From positions 1 to 64,000 of the forward strand of contig JAQVVM010000023.1 of NCBI GenBank assembly GCA_028698995.1: a stretch of 64,000 bases of DNA, read 5' to 3'. The notes beneath the pieces are model-generated. The model did not search any database. It saw only the letters and a program-made list of their open reading frames with translations, and had not been told where the DNA came from. How positions within the stretch are numbered: the stretch's first letter is position 1; every line of letters starts with the position of its first letter. Positions 1 to 8,318 of this stretch are shown in pieces. This DNA is from Bacteroidales bacterium (GTDB taxonomy: Bacteria > Bacteroidota > Bacteroidia > Bacteroidales > PXBB01). A program made the position numbers and the translations under genes.

Positions 1-343
1 TTGAAATTAATTCTGCTGCTTTTAGATTGATTGACATACGTTCAACCCATGATAAACCTGACCAGATTTTATGTGCGTTGATGGCTGAATTTATAGCTTT
101 TTGAACCTCTTCCTTGCCTGCTTTGTGATATGTAGCCAATACTTCTCCTGAACCGGGATTAATTACTTTACCTGTATTTCCGCTTCTTATTTCTTTGCCG
201 TTAATAATTATTGGAATATCAATCTGCTCTGATGATAATCTGTTAAGCTCTTCTATGAGTTTTTTACGCTCCAAAGAACCGGGTTTATAATGAAATATTG
301 GTTCATTTGCCGGTTTATTGTATTGAAAATTTGCATTATTCAT
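1..343 (-). CDS. pruA: L-glutamate gamma-semialdehyde dehydrogenase (1-pyrroline-5-carboxylate dehydrogenase), N-terminal part
   Basis: The frame opens with ATG at 343-341 and runs off the left edge, leaving about 114 residues. The N-terminus reads NEPIFHYKPGSLERKKL at residues 13-29, which matches the NEP..F..GS.ER opening characteristic of the ALDH4/P5C dehydrogenase family. It is followed by IPIIINGKEIRSGNTGKVINPG, the usual aldehyde-dehydrogenase entry strand. The enzyme oxidises glutamate semialdehyde to glutamate with NAD+ in proline catabolism. The catalytic Cys and Glu lie outside the window. A TATTTTTG box upstream (379-386) supports this start. The monofunctional form is inferred because no proline dehydrogenase domain precedes it. 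Confidence 0.85.
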   Translation of the reverse strand, partial: MNNANFQYNKPANEPIFHYKPGSLERKKLIEELNRLSSEQIDIPIIINGKEIRSGNTGKVINPGSGEVLATYHKAGKEEVQKAINSAINAHKIWSGLSWVERMSINLKAAELIS

Positions 344-378
344 ATTATATATATTAATTAGACTAATTTAAAATAATG

Positions 379-386
379 CAAAAATA
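379..386 (-). promoter_or_regulatory. Bacteroidota -7 box for pruA
   Basis: The minus strand reads TATTTTTG followed by C, matching the Bacteroidota TAnnTTTG -7 element. It lies about 36 bases upstream of the pruA start. No clear -33 TTTG was found. Confidence 0.5.
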
Positions 387-453
387 AAATAAAATTTCCT
401 GATAAATATCTAAATTAAATATATTTAACAAAAATGCTTCTGATTAAAAAAAT

Positions 454-1038
454 CTATTCTTCAACAATAGAAATATCGGCCGGAATGTTGAATGTTTGCG
501 GTTCTATGATGATATCAGTTTCTATTTCGTTGGTTGTCATTTTTATGGGCATGCCTGAGATTGACATTTCAGTTTTAAGAGATATGCCTTTCCATACCAG
601 ATATTTTCCGGTCATTCTCATATCAGGATGGTTCATTTCCCAAACATCGCATGTTTTGCCCATGAAATCCTCAGTTCCAGTCTTTTCAAGTTTTAGGTCA
701 TTTATAATACGTTCGCTTAAATTTGAGAAATTAATATTCTGTGGAGTTCCTTCTTCCTGAATTCTGCTCTTTTTTCCTGTGCGGTTGTTCAAATCTATAG
801 TATAATAATAACCATCTTTTCTTAATTGTAAACTGTGGGTTGTAATGCCCATAATTTCTCCGGTTATATCTGTAAGTTCTGTAGCCCCGTAGTCGTCAAA
901 TGTGATGACCATTTTTTGCTCCATAGCAAATACCTGGGAAGTCATGACAATTCTTCCTGACTTAATTTCGTAACGTGCTTGGGCTTGAACAAATATTGTT
1001 GTAAAAACCAGAAGTGTAAGTAATGTTTTCTTTATCAT
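454..1038 (-). CDS. Secreted hypothetical protein, LolA/DUF4412-like fold suspected
   Basis: This is a 194-residue protein with an N-terminal signal peptide (KKTLLTLLVFTTIFVQAQA, cleavage probably after VQA). The mature part is a run of beta strands with a GKTCDVWEM segment near residue 130. That resembles the GxxCxxW/Y strand of LolA-like periplasmic lipid-binding proteins, but this is a weak resemblance and no function is assigned. It is the last gene of a three-gene minus-strand set, with a 9-bp gap to the MORN-like lipoprotein, so it is probably cotranscribed with the Skp-like gene. It lacks a lipobox cysteine, so it should be free in the periplasm. Confidence 0.7.
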   Translation of the reverse strand: MIKKTLLTLLVFTTIFVQAQARYEIKSGRIVMTSQVFAMEQKMVITFDDYGATELTDITGEIMGITTHSLQLRKDGYYYTIDLNNRTGKKSRIQEEGTPQNINFSNLSERIINDLKLEKTGTEDFMGKTCDVWEMNHPDMRMTGKYLVWKGISLKTEMSISGMPIKMTTNEIETDIIIEPQTFNIPADISIVEE

Positions 1039-1047
1039 GATTTTATA

Positions 1048-1482
1048 TTAATAATTAATTTCTTCAGCAAGTTCACCATCTTCAGTCCAAAATTTCCAAT
1101 TGCCAATTTTTTCTCCTTCCGCATATTGCCCTTCGTATCTCATTTTCCCGTTCTCATACCATGTTGTTGTTTTCCCATTGTTTATGCCATCTGTGTACAC
1201 AGCTTCACTCCATTTATTCCCATTATCATAATAATAAGTCCATATACCATCTCTCTGACTATTCTTATAATGACCTTCAAGTTTAATTTTATGATCGGGG
1301 TAGTAAGATACCTCTTTAATAACTTCATTGGTCTTTTTATCGTAAAATCTAACAAGCTTTGGACTGTTATCTTCATAAACTTCTTCAACAACTTCAACAG
1401 TATTTTGACAAGAGTTAATGAATAAAGAAAATATTAACAGTAAGCTTAGCTGTGCTATATTTCTAAAACTACTTTTAAGCAT
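1048..1482 (-). CDS. MORN/YwqK-like repeat lipoprotein
   Basis: A 144-residue lipoprotein with lipobox FINSC (Cys25). The mature protein carries repeats of the YwqK/MORN type: LEGHYKNSQRDGIWTYYYDNG, then a similar GKTTTWYENGKMRYEGQY and GNWKFWTEDGE. Each has the Y/W-x-x-G-x-K spacing typical of the family sometimes labelled 'toxin-antitoxin YwqK antitoxin'. No toxin gene is adjacent, so the antitoxin label should not be taken literally; such repeat lipoproteins are common on Bacteroidota envelopes. It lies 6 bp after the Skp-like gene and 9 bp before the next gene, which suggests one operon. The molecular role is unknown. Confidence 0.8.
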   Translation of the reverse strand: MLKSSFRNIAQLSLLLIFSLFINSCQNTVEVVEEVYEDNSPKLVRFYDKKTNEVIKEVSYYPDHKIKLEGHYKNSQRDGIWTYYYDNGNKWSEAVYTDGINNGKTTTWYENGKMRYEGQYAEGEKIGNWKFWTEDGELAEEINY

Positions 1483-1488
1483 TTCAGG

Positions 1489-2199
1489 CTATTTGTTGGC
1501 GTTGTAATTATTGTTTAAGATTCCAATTATTTGGGGTGTAATATCAAATTTTTCATTTGCTAAAAGAATACCACTACCTTTTGAGTAGCCTAAAACATAA
1601 TCAAAATCATATTCTTTATTATATACTGTAATGGCATTTATTATACTGTCAAAAAGCGCATTTTGATGTTCCATTTCCAAGGTTGCCAATTCTTCAGTTA
1701 AGCTCTCTCGTAAGTCCAATAATTGCTGCTGCTTTCTCATTAAATCTGCTTCTATTCTTTGAGCTTGATCAGAAGAAATTTGATAAGATTGTACTTTTTG
1801 CTGAAACTCGTTTACTTCTCTTTCAAAATTGCTCGCTTTCGTTTGCATCTCACTTTCCATGGCTGTTTTTCTTTCTTCAAGAACCGTTTTATAATCATCA
1901 AAAAGAAGATAGTTTTTCATAAGTGAGTCTGAATTTACAAATGCTATGTTTGTTGCAGAACTGTCTGAGGATACATTTCCTCTCAATCCAACTTTTGAGG
2001 TGCCAGAAAAATGAATTATGTATAACACAAGAAGGCCTACAAAGAGAAGAATATTTAAAAAAAGGCTTATTTTTATTTTCTTACTATCATCCATGCAGCA
2101 TTTTGCAGGTTTGATGTTTTCATTTTGAATTTGTGTATTCTGAGAAGTAATCTCCGAATCAATTATTTGATCCTGCTTCTGATTTTCTGTGTTTTCCAT
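1489..2199 (-). CDS. OmpH/Skp-family protein with N-terminal membrane anchor
   Basis: A 236-residue protein. Residues 1-42 are polar and cytoplasmic (Gln/Asn-rich), followed by a hydrophobic segment around 44-64 (ISLFLNILLFVGLLVLYII). An OmpH/Skp-like domain follows: IAFVNSDSLMKNYLLFDDYK, a long charged coiled coil around 100-180, and the DYVLGYSKGSGILLANEKFDIT terminus typical of the family. Skp proteins are periplasmic chaperones for outer-membrane proteins. The anchored form is common in Bacteroidota but less usual than a cleaved signal peptide. It is the first gene of an envelope operon with the two downstream genes, with a TATATTTG box 40 bases upstream. Confidence 0.82.
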   Translation of the reverse strand: MENTENQKQDQIIDSEITSQNTQIQNENIKPAKCCMDDSKKIKISLFLNILLFVGLLVLYIIHFSGTSKVGLRGNVSSDSSATNIAFVNSDSLMKNYLLFDDYKTVLEERKTAMESEMQTKASNFEREVNEFQQKVQSYQISSDQAQRIEADLMRKQQQLLDLRESLTEELATLEMEHQNALFDSIINAITVYNKEYDFDYVLGYSKGSGILLANEKFDITPQIIGILNNNYNANK

Positions 2200-2238
2200 T
2201 ATTTAACCAGTTTAATTTTAAGTCATTTTTATTGATTG

Positions 2239-2246
2239 CAAATATA
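2239..2246 (-). promoter_or_regulatory. Bacteroidota -7 box for the Skp-like operon
   Basis: The minus strand reads TATATTTG then C, an exact TAnnTTTG match, 40 bases upstream of the Skp-like start at 2199. Confidence 0.5.
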
Positions 2247-2363
2247 ACCAAAAATCAAATACATTATTATAAGTTTGATTCCTCTTTTTTATTGTACAGC
2301 ATTTTGGGTTTTTCAATTAACACTTTTTAAGATGTTATTTATAATGAGTTTAAATAATATTTA

Positions 2364-2371
2364 TAATTTTG
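2364..2371 (+). promoter_or_regulatory. Bacteroidota -7 box for the NAD(P)H oxidoreductase gene
   Basis: TAATTTTGC on the plus strand, 55 bases before the ATG at 2426. No well-spaced TTTG -33 box was seen. Confidence 0.4.
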
Positions 2372-2425
2372 CAATAAATTAAATTTAGTAACTTATAAAT
2401 CAATCATATAAATAAATAATAGCGT

Positions 2426-2998
2426 ATGAAAACACTAGTAATAATTGCAAGCCATAATTCTACAAGTTTTAATAATGCGATTAAGAAAAGAGCTGTAGAA
2501 AAATTAAAAAATGATGGACACGACATTGTTGTAAGAGATCTTTATGAAATGAATTTTAATCCGGTTCTTACAAAAAATGATTTTGAAAAACTGCATGGTA
2601 ATAATTTGCCTGAAGAAATTGTAAGAGAACAAGAGTATATAAAATGGGCTGAAAAAATAATTGTCATTTACCCTATTTGGTGGACTGGAATGCCTGCAAT
2701 CTTAAAAGGATATTTTGACAGGGTGATGTTATATGGATTTGCTTACAAATTTGACAATACAGGATTGGTCAAATTACTTAAAGGAAAAGAAGCATTGATT
2801 TTTTCTACAAGTGGGCAACCCAAAGAGCATTATGAAGCAATAGGAATGTACGATGCCATGAATAAAACAACTGATTTAGGAATCTTTGATTTTGTAGGTA
2901 TTAATGTTAAAAAGCACATTTATTTCCCTTCAATCATAAGTGCTAATGATAGTACAAGAAATGAATATTTGAATACAGTAGAACAAGAACTAAATTAA
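2426..2998 (+). CDS. NAD(P)H-dependent oxidoreductase, flavodoxin-fold (NQO1/KefF family)
   Basis: A 190-residue soluble flavoprotein. The N-terminal strand plus phosphate loop (LVIIASHNSTSFNNAI) and the central YPIWWTGMPAILKGYFDRV motif (about residues 82-100) are the FMN-binding signatures of NQO1/MdaB/KefF-type quinone reductases. These use NAD(P)H to reduce quinones by two electrons. The length is normal for the family. It precedes an SDR oxidoreductase by 5 bp, so the two are probably cotranscribed and may act on related carbonyl or quinone substrates. The substrate is not identifiable from sequence. Confidence 0.88.
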   Translation: MKTLVIIASHNSTSFNNAIKKRAVEKLKNDGHDIVVRDLYEMNFNPVLTKNDFEKLHGNNLPEEIVREQEYIKWAEKIIVIYPIWWTGMPAILKGYFDRVMLYGFAYKFDNTGLVKLLKGKEALIFSTSGQPKEHYEAIGMYDAMNKTTDLGIFDFVGINVKKHIYFPSIISANDSTRNEYLNTVEQELN

Positions 2999-3003
2999 TT
3001 TTA

Positions 3004-3840
3004 ATGATGATGGAAAACAAGGTTTGTTTAATTACCGGAGCAACCTCCGGCATTGGAAAAACGACTGCATTTGCTTTAGCAGCACAAGGAATGAAGCTTA
3101 TCTTACCCGTAAGAAATTTGGAAAAAGGAAAAAATATAGCACGGGAAATTACAGCTCAGACTTCAAATAGTAATATTGAACTTTTTTATTGCGACCTTGA
3201 GTCTTTAGATTCTGTGAGGGCATTTGTTGCTGATTTCAAAAGTAAATATAATCGTTTAAATTTGCTCATTAACAATGCAGGTGTTTGGTTTTCGAAAAGA
3301 GAATTATCCAAAGATGGCTATGAGAAAAATTTTGCTGTCAATTATTTGGCTCTTTTTCTCATGACAAATCTTTTACTTGACACAATCAGAAATACGGGTC
3401 ATGCACGCATCATAAACCTATCATCAGAAGCCCATAAATTTTCAACAATGAATTTTGATGATCTTATGGGAGAGAAAAGCTATAATAATTTTAAAGCTTA
3501 TGGCCAATCAAAACTGGCTATTATACTTTTTACCAACAAACTATCAAAAATACTAAGAATTGAGGAAGCTACAGTGAACTGTCTGCACCCTGGAGTTGTT
3601 GCAACTCACCTTTTTGATAAAATGGGTGGATTTATGAAAAGTATTTTCGGCTTGTTTATGATAAGTCCGGAAAAAGGTGCTGAAACTACCATTTATCTGG
3701 CTACATCTGATGATGTAAAAACAATATCCGGAGCCTATTTTAAGAACAAAAAGGTTTCAAAACCAAGAGCTTATGCTTTAAATGAAAAAGATGAAAACAA
3801 ATTATGGGAATACAGCTTGAAATTAACAGGTATCTCCTAA
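3004..3840 (+). CDS. SDR family oxidoreductase, retinol-dehydrogenase-like
   Basis: A 278-residue classical short-chain dehydrogenase. The cofactor motif TGATSGIG is at 11-18, NNAG at about 90-93, the active-site Ser at 140-141 and YxxxK as Tyr166/Lys170. The order, the CLHPGVVATHLFD segment and the length match the eukaryote-like retinol dehydrogenase/WWOX-type branch of SDRs, which usually uses NADP(H). The true substrate is unknown. Three ATG codons stand in a row at 3004-3012 and any could be the start. It is followed by a good intrinsic terminator, so it closes a two-gene operon with the flavodoxin-fold gene. Confidence 0.88.
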   Translation: MMMENKVCLITGATSGIGKTTAFALAAQGMKLILPVRNLEKGKNIAREITAQTSNSNIELFYCDLESLDSVRAFVADFKSKYNRLNLLINNAGVWFSKRELSKDGYEKNFAVNYLALFLMTNLLLDTIRNTGHARIINLSSEAHKFSTMNFDDLMGEKSYNNFKAYGQSKLAIILFTNKLSKILRIEEATVNCLHPGVVATHLFDKMGGFMKSIFGLFMISPEKGAETTIYLATSDDVKTISGAYFKNKKVSKPRAYALNEKDENKLWEYSLKLTGIS

Positions 3841-3865
3841 TATAATAATTTGTATTAAATAAAAT

Positions 3866-3897
3866 ACGGTGCTCAATCTTGAGTGCCGTTTTTTTTT
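3866..3897 (+). terminator. Intrinsic terminator after the SDR gene
   Basis: Ten-base arms ACGGTGCTCA and TGAGTGCCGT pair through eight Watson-Crick and two G-U pairs around the loop ATCT. They are followed by an uninterrupted T run. Confidence 0.85.
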
Positions 3898-3962
3898 AAC
3901 AGGATATAACTTATTTGTTAATAATTTGTGTCAGAAAAATAGGTTTTAAAAATAAATGTTTG

Positions 3963-3970
3963 TATATTTG
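3963..3970 (+). promoter_or_regulatory. Bacteroidota -7 box for the cyanophycinase gene
   Basis: TATATTTGC on the plus strand, 82 bases before the ATG at 4053, implying a leader of about 75 nucleotides. Confidence 0.45.
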
Positions 3971-4052
3971 CCCAACTGATGTGAGCTTATAGAAGCCTAT
4001 TTTTAGGGTTGTATTCAAAAAAACGCATTGTGTTAGAATTTTTTTTATATTA

Positions 4053-4928
4053 ATGTCTAAAACCGATAAAATGCCAAACAATTCACGAAAGGGATATCTT
4101 GTATTAATTGGAGGAGCAGAAGACCGAAAAGGAGAAAAAATTGTTCTTCAAAAATTAGTGAACATAAACAAAGCAAAAAATATTACAGTGATACCTACTG
4201 CAACTAATTATCCTAAAGCTTGCGGCGAGGACTATCAATATGCTTTTAGGCAAATTGGAGTTGAAACAGTAAATGTCTTAGATATTCGTTCAGCAGAAGA
4301 AGCAGATACTCCTGAAAACTTTAACCATGTTGAACATGCCGACATCATTTTTTTTACGGGAGGAGATCAAGTAAAATTGGTTGAAGTTTTAGGTGATACC
4401 AAATTGATTGAATTGATTAAAAAATGTTTTAATAATGGTACAACAATAGCCGGCACCAGTGCCGGAGCAGCAGCTGCAAGCAACCCCATGATTTATGATG
4501 GTGATACACAGGGTTTAATTAAGGGCAGTGTAAACGTTGGAAAAGGATTTGGCTTTATTGAAAACATAACAATTGATACACATTTTGTTGCCAGAGGACG
4601 TATTGGCAGATTAACTCAATTTCTTTTTTCTCAGAGTGTTGATAAGGGAATTGGTATTGGCGAAAATACAGCTTGTATCATTGCCCCTAATAATATCTTT
4701 GAAATTGTGGGAACAGGTATCGTTTCTGTAGTAGATGCATCAAAAATTTCCTATTCAAATTATAATATAGTCAGTGTCAATGAGAGACTTTCCATAAATG
4801 GTTTAAGGGTTGGTTTTTTACAAGCCGGATGTGTTTTTAATATTAACACATGGGATGTAGAATGTTGTGACCCCATAAATGCCCTATGTTCAAAAGTTGA
4901 TAAGACTGATGGAATATATAAACCGTAA
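4053..4928 (+). CDS. cphB: Cyanophycinase (peptidase family S51)
   Basis: A 291-residue cytoplasmic protein. It has the S51 core: VLIGGAEDRKG at 17-27, FFTGGDQVKL at 100-109, the nucleophile elbow GTSAGA with Ser136, and the downstream DTHFVARGRIGRL segment that in cyanophycinases shapes the active site. The length is close to other CphB proteins. The enzyme class is a serine exopeptidase releasing beta-Asp-Arg dipeptides from cyanophycin. No cyanophycin synthetase (cphA) or isoaspartyl dipeptidase is in this window. It may therefore act on imported polymer, on polymer made elsewhere in the genome, or on other isoaspartyl peptides. It lies 45 bp before a Gfo/Idh/MocA gene on the same strand. 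Confidence 0.88.
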   Translation: MSKTDKMPNNSRKGYLVLIGGAEDRKGEKIVLQKLVNINKAKNITVIPTATNYPKACGEDYQYAFRQIGVETVNVLDIRSAEEADTPENFNHVEHADIIFFTGGDQVKLVEVLGDTKLIELIKKCFNNGTTIAGTSAGAAAASNPMIYDGDTQGLIKGSVNVGKGFGFIENITIDTHFVARGRIGRLTQFLFSQSVDKGIGIGENTACIIAPNNIFEIVGTGIVSVVDASKISYSNYNIVSVNERLSINGLRVGFLQAGCVFNINTWDVECCDPINALCSKVDKTDGIYKP

Positions 4929-4973
4929 ATAAGATAAATATTCAAAATATTAAAGTTGTAATTATTAGGAAAT

Positions 4974-5951
4974 ATGTTGAAAATTGGTGTTTTAGGAGCA
5001 GGGCATTTAGGAAAAATTCATATCAAATGTATTAAGCAAATTAATGATTATGAACTAATTGGGTTCTACGACCCTGATTTTGAAAATGCTAAAAAAGTTG
5101 AAACTGAATTTGAAATTAAACGTTTTTCATCTATTGAGGAGCTCATAGAAGTTTCTGATGTAGTTGATATCGTGACACCAACTGTTAGCCACTATGAATG
5201 TGCAACAATTGCCTTAAAAAAAGCGAAACATGTTTTTATTGAAAAACCACTGACTACTACTATAACCGAAGCAAAAGAACTTATAAAAATTGCTGATGAA
5301 GCACATGTTAAAGTGCAGGTTGGACATGTTGAAAGGTTTAACCCCGCTTTTATTGCGGCTTACCCTTTTTTCAATAATCCCATGTTTATTGAAAACCACA
5401 GGTTAGCAGAATTTAACCCACGTGGTACTGATGTGCCTGTTATTCTCGACTTAATGATTCACGATATTGATATTATTCTCAGCGTTGTGAAATCAGAAAT
5501 TAAAAAAATCAGCGCAAGTGGTGTCGCCGTTATAAGCAACACACCTGACATTGCAAACGCACGTATCGAATTTGAAAACGGTTGTGTTGCTAATCTTACT
5601 GCAAGCCGAATTTCTTTGAAAAATATGAGAAAATCAAGATTTTTTCAGAAGGACGCCTATATAGCAATTGATTTTTTAAAGAAAGATGTTGAAATTATCA
5701 AAATGCAGGATTCTCCTGATTTCGATAATCCATTTGCTATCATTATTGATCCAGGCAAAGATAAACCTAAAAAGCAAATAACATTTAAAAAACCTCTGGT
5801 TGAAAATACAAATGCTATTCTTATGGAATTAAAAACCTTTTCTAATGTTATACAAAATAATGAAGAACCACCGGTAAGTATTTACGACGGTTATAAGTCG
5901 TTAGAAGTAGCACACAGAATTATTGATAAAATTAACTTAAATAATATTTAG
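4974..5951 (+). CDS. Gfo/Idh/MocA family NAD(P)-dependent oxidoreductase
   Basis: A 325-residue protein with an N-terminal Rossmann fold (KIGVLGAGHLGKIHI, residues 3-17), the family EKP motif within VFIEKPLTTT (about 86-95), and a C-terminal alpha/beta substrate domain containing DLMIHDIDIIL. Members oxidise or reduce sugar hydroxyls, for example in making nucleotide-sugar or amino-sugar precursors. The nearby polyprenyl-phosphate sugar transferase (6900-8315) makes a role in surface-glycan precursor metabolism possible, but this is inference from neighbourhood only. The gene ends in TAG directly before a hairpin with a CCCC loop. Confidence 0.87.
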   Translation: MLKIGVLGAGHLGKIHIKCIKQINDYELIGFYDPDFENAKKVETEFEIKRFSSIEELIEVSDVVDIVTPTVSHYECATIALKKAKHVFIEKPLTTTITEAKELIKIADEAHVKVQVGHVERFNPAFIAAYPFFNNPMFIENHRLAEFNPRGTDVPVILDLMIHDIDIILSVVKSEIKKISASGVAVISNTPDIANARIEFENGCVANLTASRISLKNMRKSRFFQKDAYIAIDFLKKDVEIIKMQDSPDFDNPFAIIIDPGKDKPKKQITFKKPLVENTNAILMELKTFSNVIQNNEEPPVSIYDGYKSLEVAHRIIDKINLNNI

Positions 5952-5953
5952 TT

Positions 5954-5973
5954 TTATTATCCCCCGATAATAA
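5954..5973 (+). terminator. Perfect 8-bp hairpin after the oxidoreductase gene
   Basis: Arms TTATTATC and GATAATAA enclose a CCCC loop two bases after the stop codon. There is no T run, so it may be an RNA-stabilising 3' stem or an attenuating structure rather than a true terminator. Confidence 0.4.
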
Positions 5974-6024
5974 TAATTCATTAATCTTACCGTTAACTTA
6001 AACATCGAAGACCAAGTATAGGGA

Positions 6025-6891
6025 ATGAAATTTAATTTACAAAAGATTTTTTATTGTTTAATTATTCTGATTATCATTAACCTATATGCATGCAATGATA
6101 AGAAAGATTTAACACCTGCCTATATTAAAGTTGATGAGGTAACTTTAAATACAACCTTTGTTCAAGGGACTAACTCTCATCGAATCAATGATATATGGGT
6201 TTATATAAACGATGATATTCAAGGTGTTTACGAGCTACCTGCACATTTTCCGGTTCTATCTGAAGGAACTTACAAGATGAATATTAAACCCGGCATTCTT
6301 ATGAATGGGATTGGTGCTACCCGTATTTATTATCCCTTTTTTGAAGCCGTTGAAATGGAAGTAACTTTCGAAAGGGGCACTACACAATCATTTAATTTGA
6401 GTACTGCCTATCAAACTGAAACTGTTTTCAAATGGATGGAAAATTTTGAAGATGGAGGAATTAGTCTGGAGAAGACAACCAAAAGTGAAGTTGATATCAC
6501 TAAAACTGACAATATAGAAGATGTTTTTGAAGGCAATTTTTCAGCAAAGGCTGTTTTGGACTCTAACAAAAGTATTTTTGAATGTCATACAATTAATGCT
6601 TATGAACTCCCAAAATATGGTGCTCCTGTATTTCTTGAAATGAATTATAAAATCAACAGTCAGGTTCATGTTGGTATTTACGCTTATTCTCCCTCACAGG
6701 TAGTTCAAAGGGCTGTTCTTATACTAAATGCAACTGATACATGGAAAAAAATCTATATCAATCTAACCAATGCTGTCAGTGAAAATATTAATGCCACTGA
6801 GTTCAGAATATTTTTCGGTATGTTGAAAAATGAAGATGAAAGTATTGTCCCTACAGCATATTTTGACAATATTAAGCTGATACATTTTTAG
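6025..6891 (+). CDS. Hypothetical lipoprotein with predicted beta-sandwich domains
   Basis: A 288-residue lipoprotein with lipobox LYAC (Cys23). The mature region is beta-rich. Residues 130-288 (WMENFEDGGISLEKT... through YFDNIKLIHF) resemble jelly-roll carbohydrate-binding-like modules, including the closing AYFDNIKL strand that is frequent in such domains. The precise family is not recognised. It sits between the Gfo/Idh/MocA gene and the sugar transferase (8-bp gap to the latter), so it may belong to a surface-glycan locus. Confidence 0.72.
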   Translation: MKFNLQKIFYCLIILIIINLYACNDKKDLTPAYIKVDEVTLNTTFVQGTNSHRINDIWVYINDDIQGVYELPAHFPVLSEGTYKMNIKPGILMNGIGATRIYYPFFEAVEMEVTFERGTTQSFNLSTAYQTETVFKWMENFEDGGISLEKTTKSEVDITKTDNIEDVFEGNFSAKAVLDSNKSIFECHTINAYELPKYGAPVFLEMNYKINSQVHVGIYAYSPSQVVQRAVLILNATDTWKKIYINLTNAVSENINATEFRIFFGMLKNEDESIVPTAYFDNIKLIHF

Positions 6892-6899
6892 ATGAGTTT

Positions 6900-8315
6900 A
6901 TGAATAAAAAACTACAAGTATTAAGATACATTTCCTTTGATCTGATAGCATCAATTCTTGCTTGGGGGATTTTCTTTACTTATAGAAAAATAAATGTTCC
7001 ATTTTATACTCAAATCGAAACAGAACAAATCCTATTAGACAATAATCTCTATCTCGGATTGGTAATTATTCCTCTGTTCTGGCTAACCATTTATTTCTTC
7101 ACTGGCACCTACAATCAAATTTACAGGAAGTCGAGGTTAAAAGAACTTGGTCAGACCTTGATACTTACTTTGCTAGGAGTGCTTTTTATATTCTTTGCAC
7201 TTTTACTTGATGATGAAGTCACTACCTATGTGTATTACTATAAATCATTTTTAATCTTATTTGCGCTTCATTTTACTTTTACATTTATTTTTCGCTTCAT
7301 TCTTTCATCCATTACGGCACATAAAATTCATAAAAAGATTATAGGGTTTAACACTATTATTATTGGCAGTGATGCAAATGCAGTAAACATATACAATGAA
7401 ATTGAAAACCTTGAAAAATCTTATGGAAATAAGTTTGTTGGATTTGTATATGTGAAAAATAATAAGACCCATCCTTTAGAAGAGTTTCTCCCCAATTTTG
7501 GTCACTACAAAAACTTACCTGAGATTATTAAAAAACATGGTATTGAAGAAGTGATTATTGCTTTAGAAAATTGTGAGTATAAAAGTATTACCAGAATTAT
7601 TTCAGAGTTAAATCAAACGGAAGTCTTAGTTAAAATAACCCCTGACATGCATGACATCATGCTGGGTCAGGTAAAAATGTCAGCTATTTTCGATGCACCA
7701 CTTATCAACATTTCCAAACAACTGATGCCACCCTGGCAGAAATCTCTTAAAAGGCTGATTGATGTTATTGTCTCTTTAATTTGTCTGATTATTTTACTTC
7801 CTGTTTATATTTTTACGGCCATTATTATTAAATCTACTTCTCGGGGTCCGGTTTTCTATTCCCATGAAAGAATTGGTTTGTATGGAAAGCCTTTTACCAT
7901 GTATAAATTCAGGTCGATGTATGTAGATGCTGAAGCAAATGGGCCTGCTTTGTCAAGTAAAAATGATGCAAGAATAACACGTTTTGGGCGATTTATGAGG
8001 AAAATTAGACTTGATGAAATACCTCAATTCTATAATGTTATCAGGGGTGATATGTCTCTTGTTGGACCTCGACCAGAACGGCAATTTTTTATTGATAAAA
8101 TTGTTGAAGAAGCACCGCATTATAAACTTTTACTGAAAGTAAAACCGGGAATCACATCATGGGGACAAGTCAAATACGGTTATGCTGAAAATGTAAGCCA
8201 AATGATACAACGTCTTAAGTATGATATTCTATATATTGAAAATATGTCTCTGATGGTTGATTTTAAAATCCTTATTTATACAATTCTTATAATTGTGCAG
8301 GGTAGAGGTAAATAA
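6900..8315 (+). CDS. Polyprenyl-phosphate sugar-1-phosphate transferase (WbaP/WcaJ type)
   Basis: A 471-residue membrane protein. Four hydrophobic segments occupy roughly residues 10-130, followed by a CoA-binding-like Rossmann region (FNTIIIGSDANAVNIY, about 150). The C-terminal bacterial sugar transferase domain starts at KRLIDVIVSL (about 280). Catalytic-domain motifs are KFRSMYVDAE, RLDEIPQFYNV and GPRPERQFF (about 336-393). These enzymes transfer a sugar-1-phosphate from a UDP-sugar to undecaprenyl phosphate at the inner membrane and so start exopolysaccharide, O-antigen or glycan synthesis. No flippase, polymerase or glycosyltransferases accompany it here. The stop is only 3 bp from the convergent DUF4294 gene. 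Confidence 0.92.
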   Translation: MNKKLQVLRYISFDLIASILAWGIFFTYRKINVPFYTQIETEQILLDNNLYLGLVIIPLFWLTIYFFTGTYNQIYRKSRLKELGQTLILTLLGVLFIFFALLLDDEVTTYVYYYKSFLILFALHFTFTFIFRFILSSITAHKIHKKIIGFNTIIIGSDANAVNIYNEIENLEKSYGNKFVGFVYVKNNKTHPLEEFLPNFGHYKNLPEIIKKHGIEEVIIALENCEYKSITRIISELNQTEVLVKITPDMHDIMLGQVKMSAIFDAPLINISKQLMPPWQKSLKRLIDVIVSLICLIILLPVYIFTAIIIKSTSRGPVFYSHERIGLYGKPFTMYKFRSMYVDAEANGPALSSKNDARITRFGRFMRKIRLDEIPQFYNVIRGDMSLVGPRPERQFFIDKIVEEAPHYKLLLKVKPGITSWGQVKYGYAENVSQMIQRLKYDILYIENMSLMVDFKILIYTILIIVQGRGK

Positions 8316-8318
8316 AGA

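Noticed and set aside
1048-1482. Toxin-antitoxin module (YwqK antitoxin label)
   Set aside because: The protein is a lipoprotein with MORN-like repeats inside an envelope operon and no toxin gene is present.
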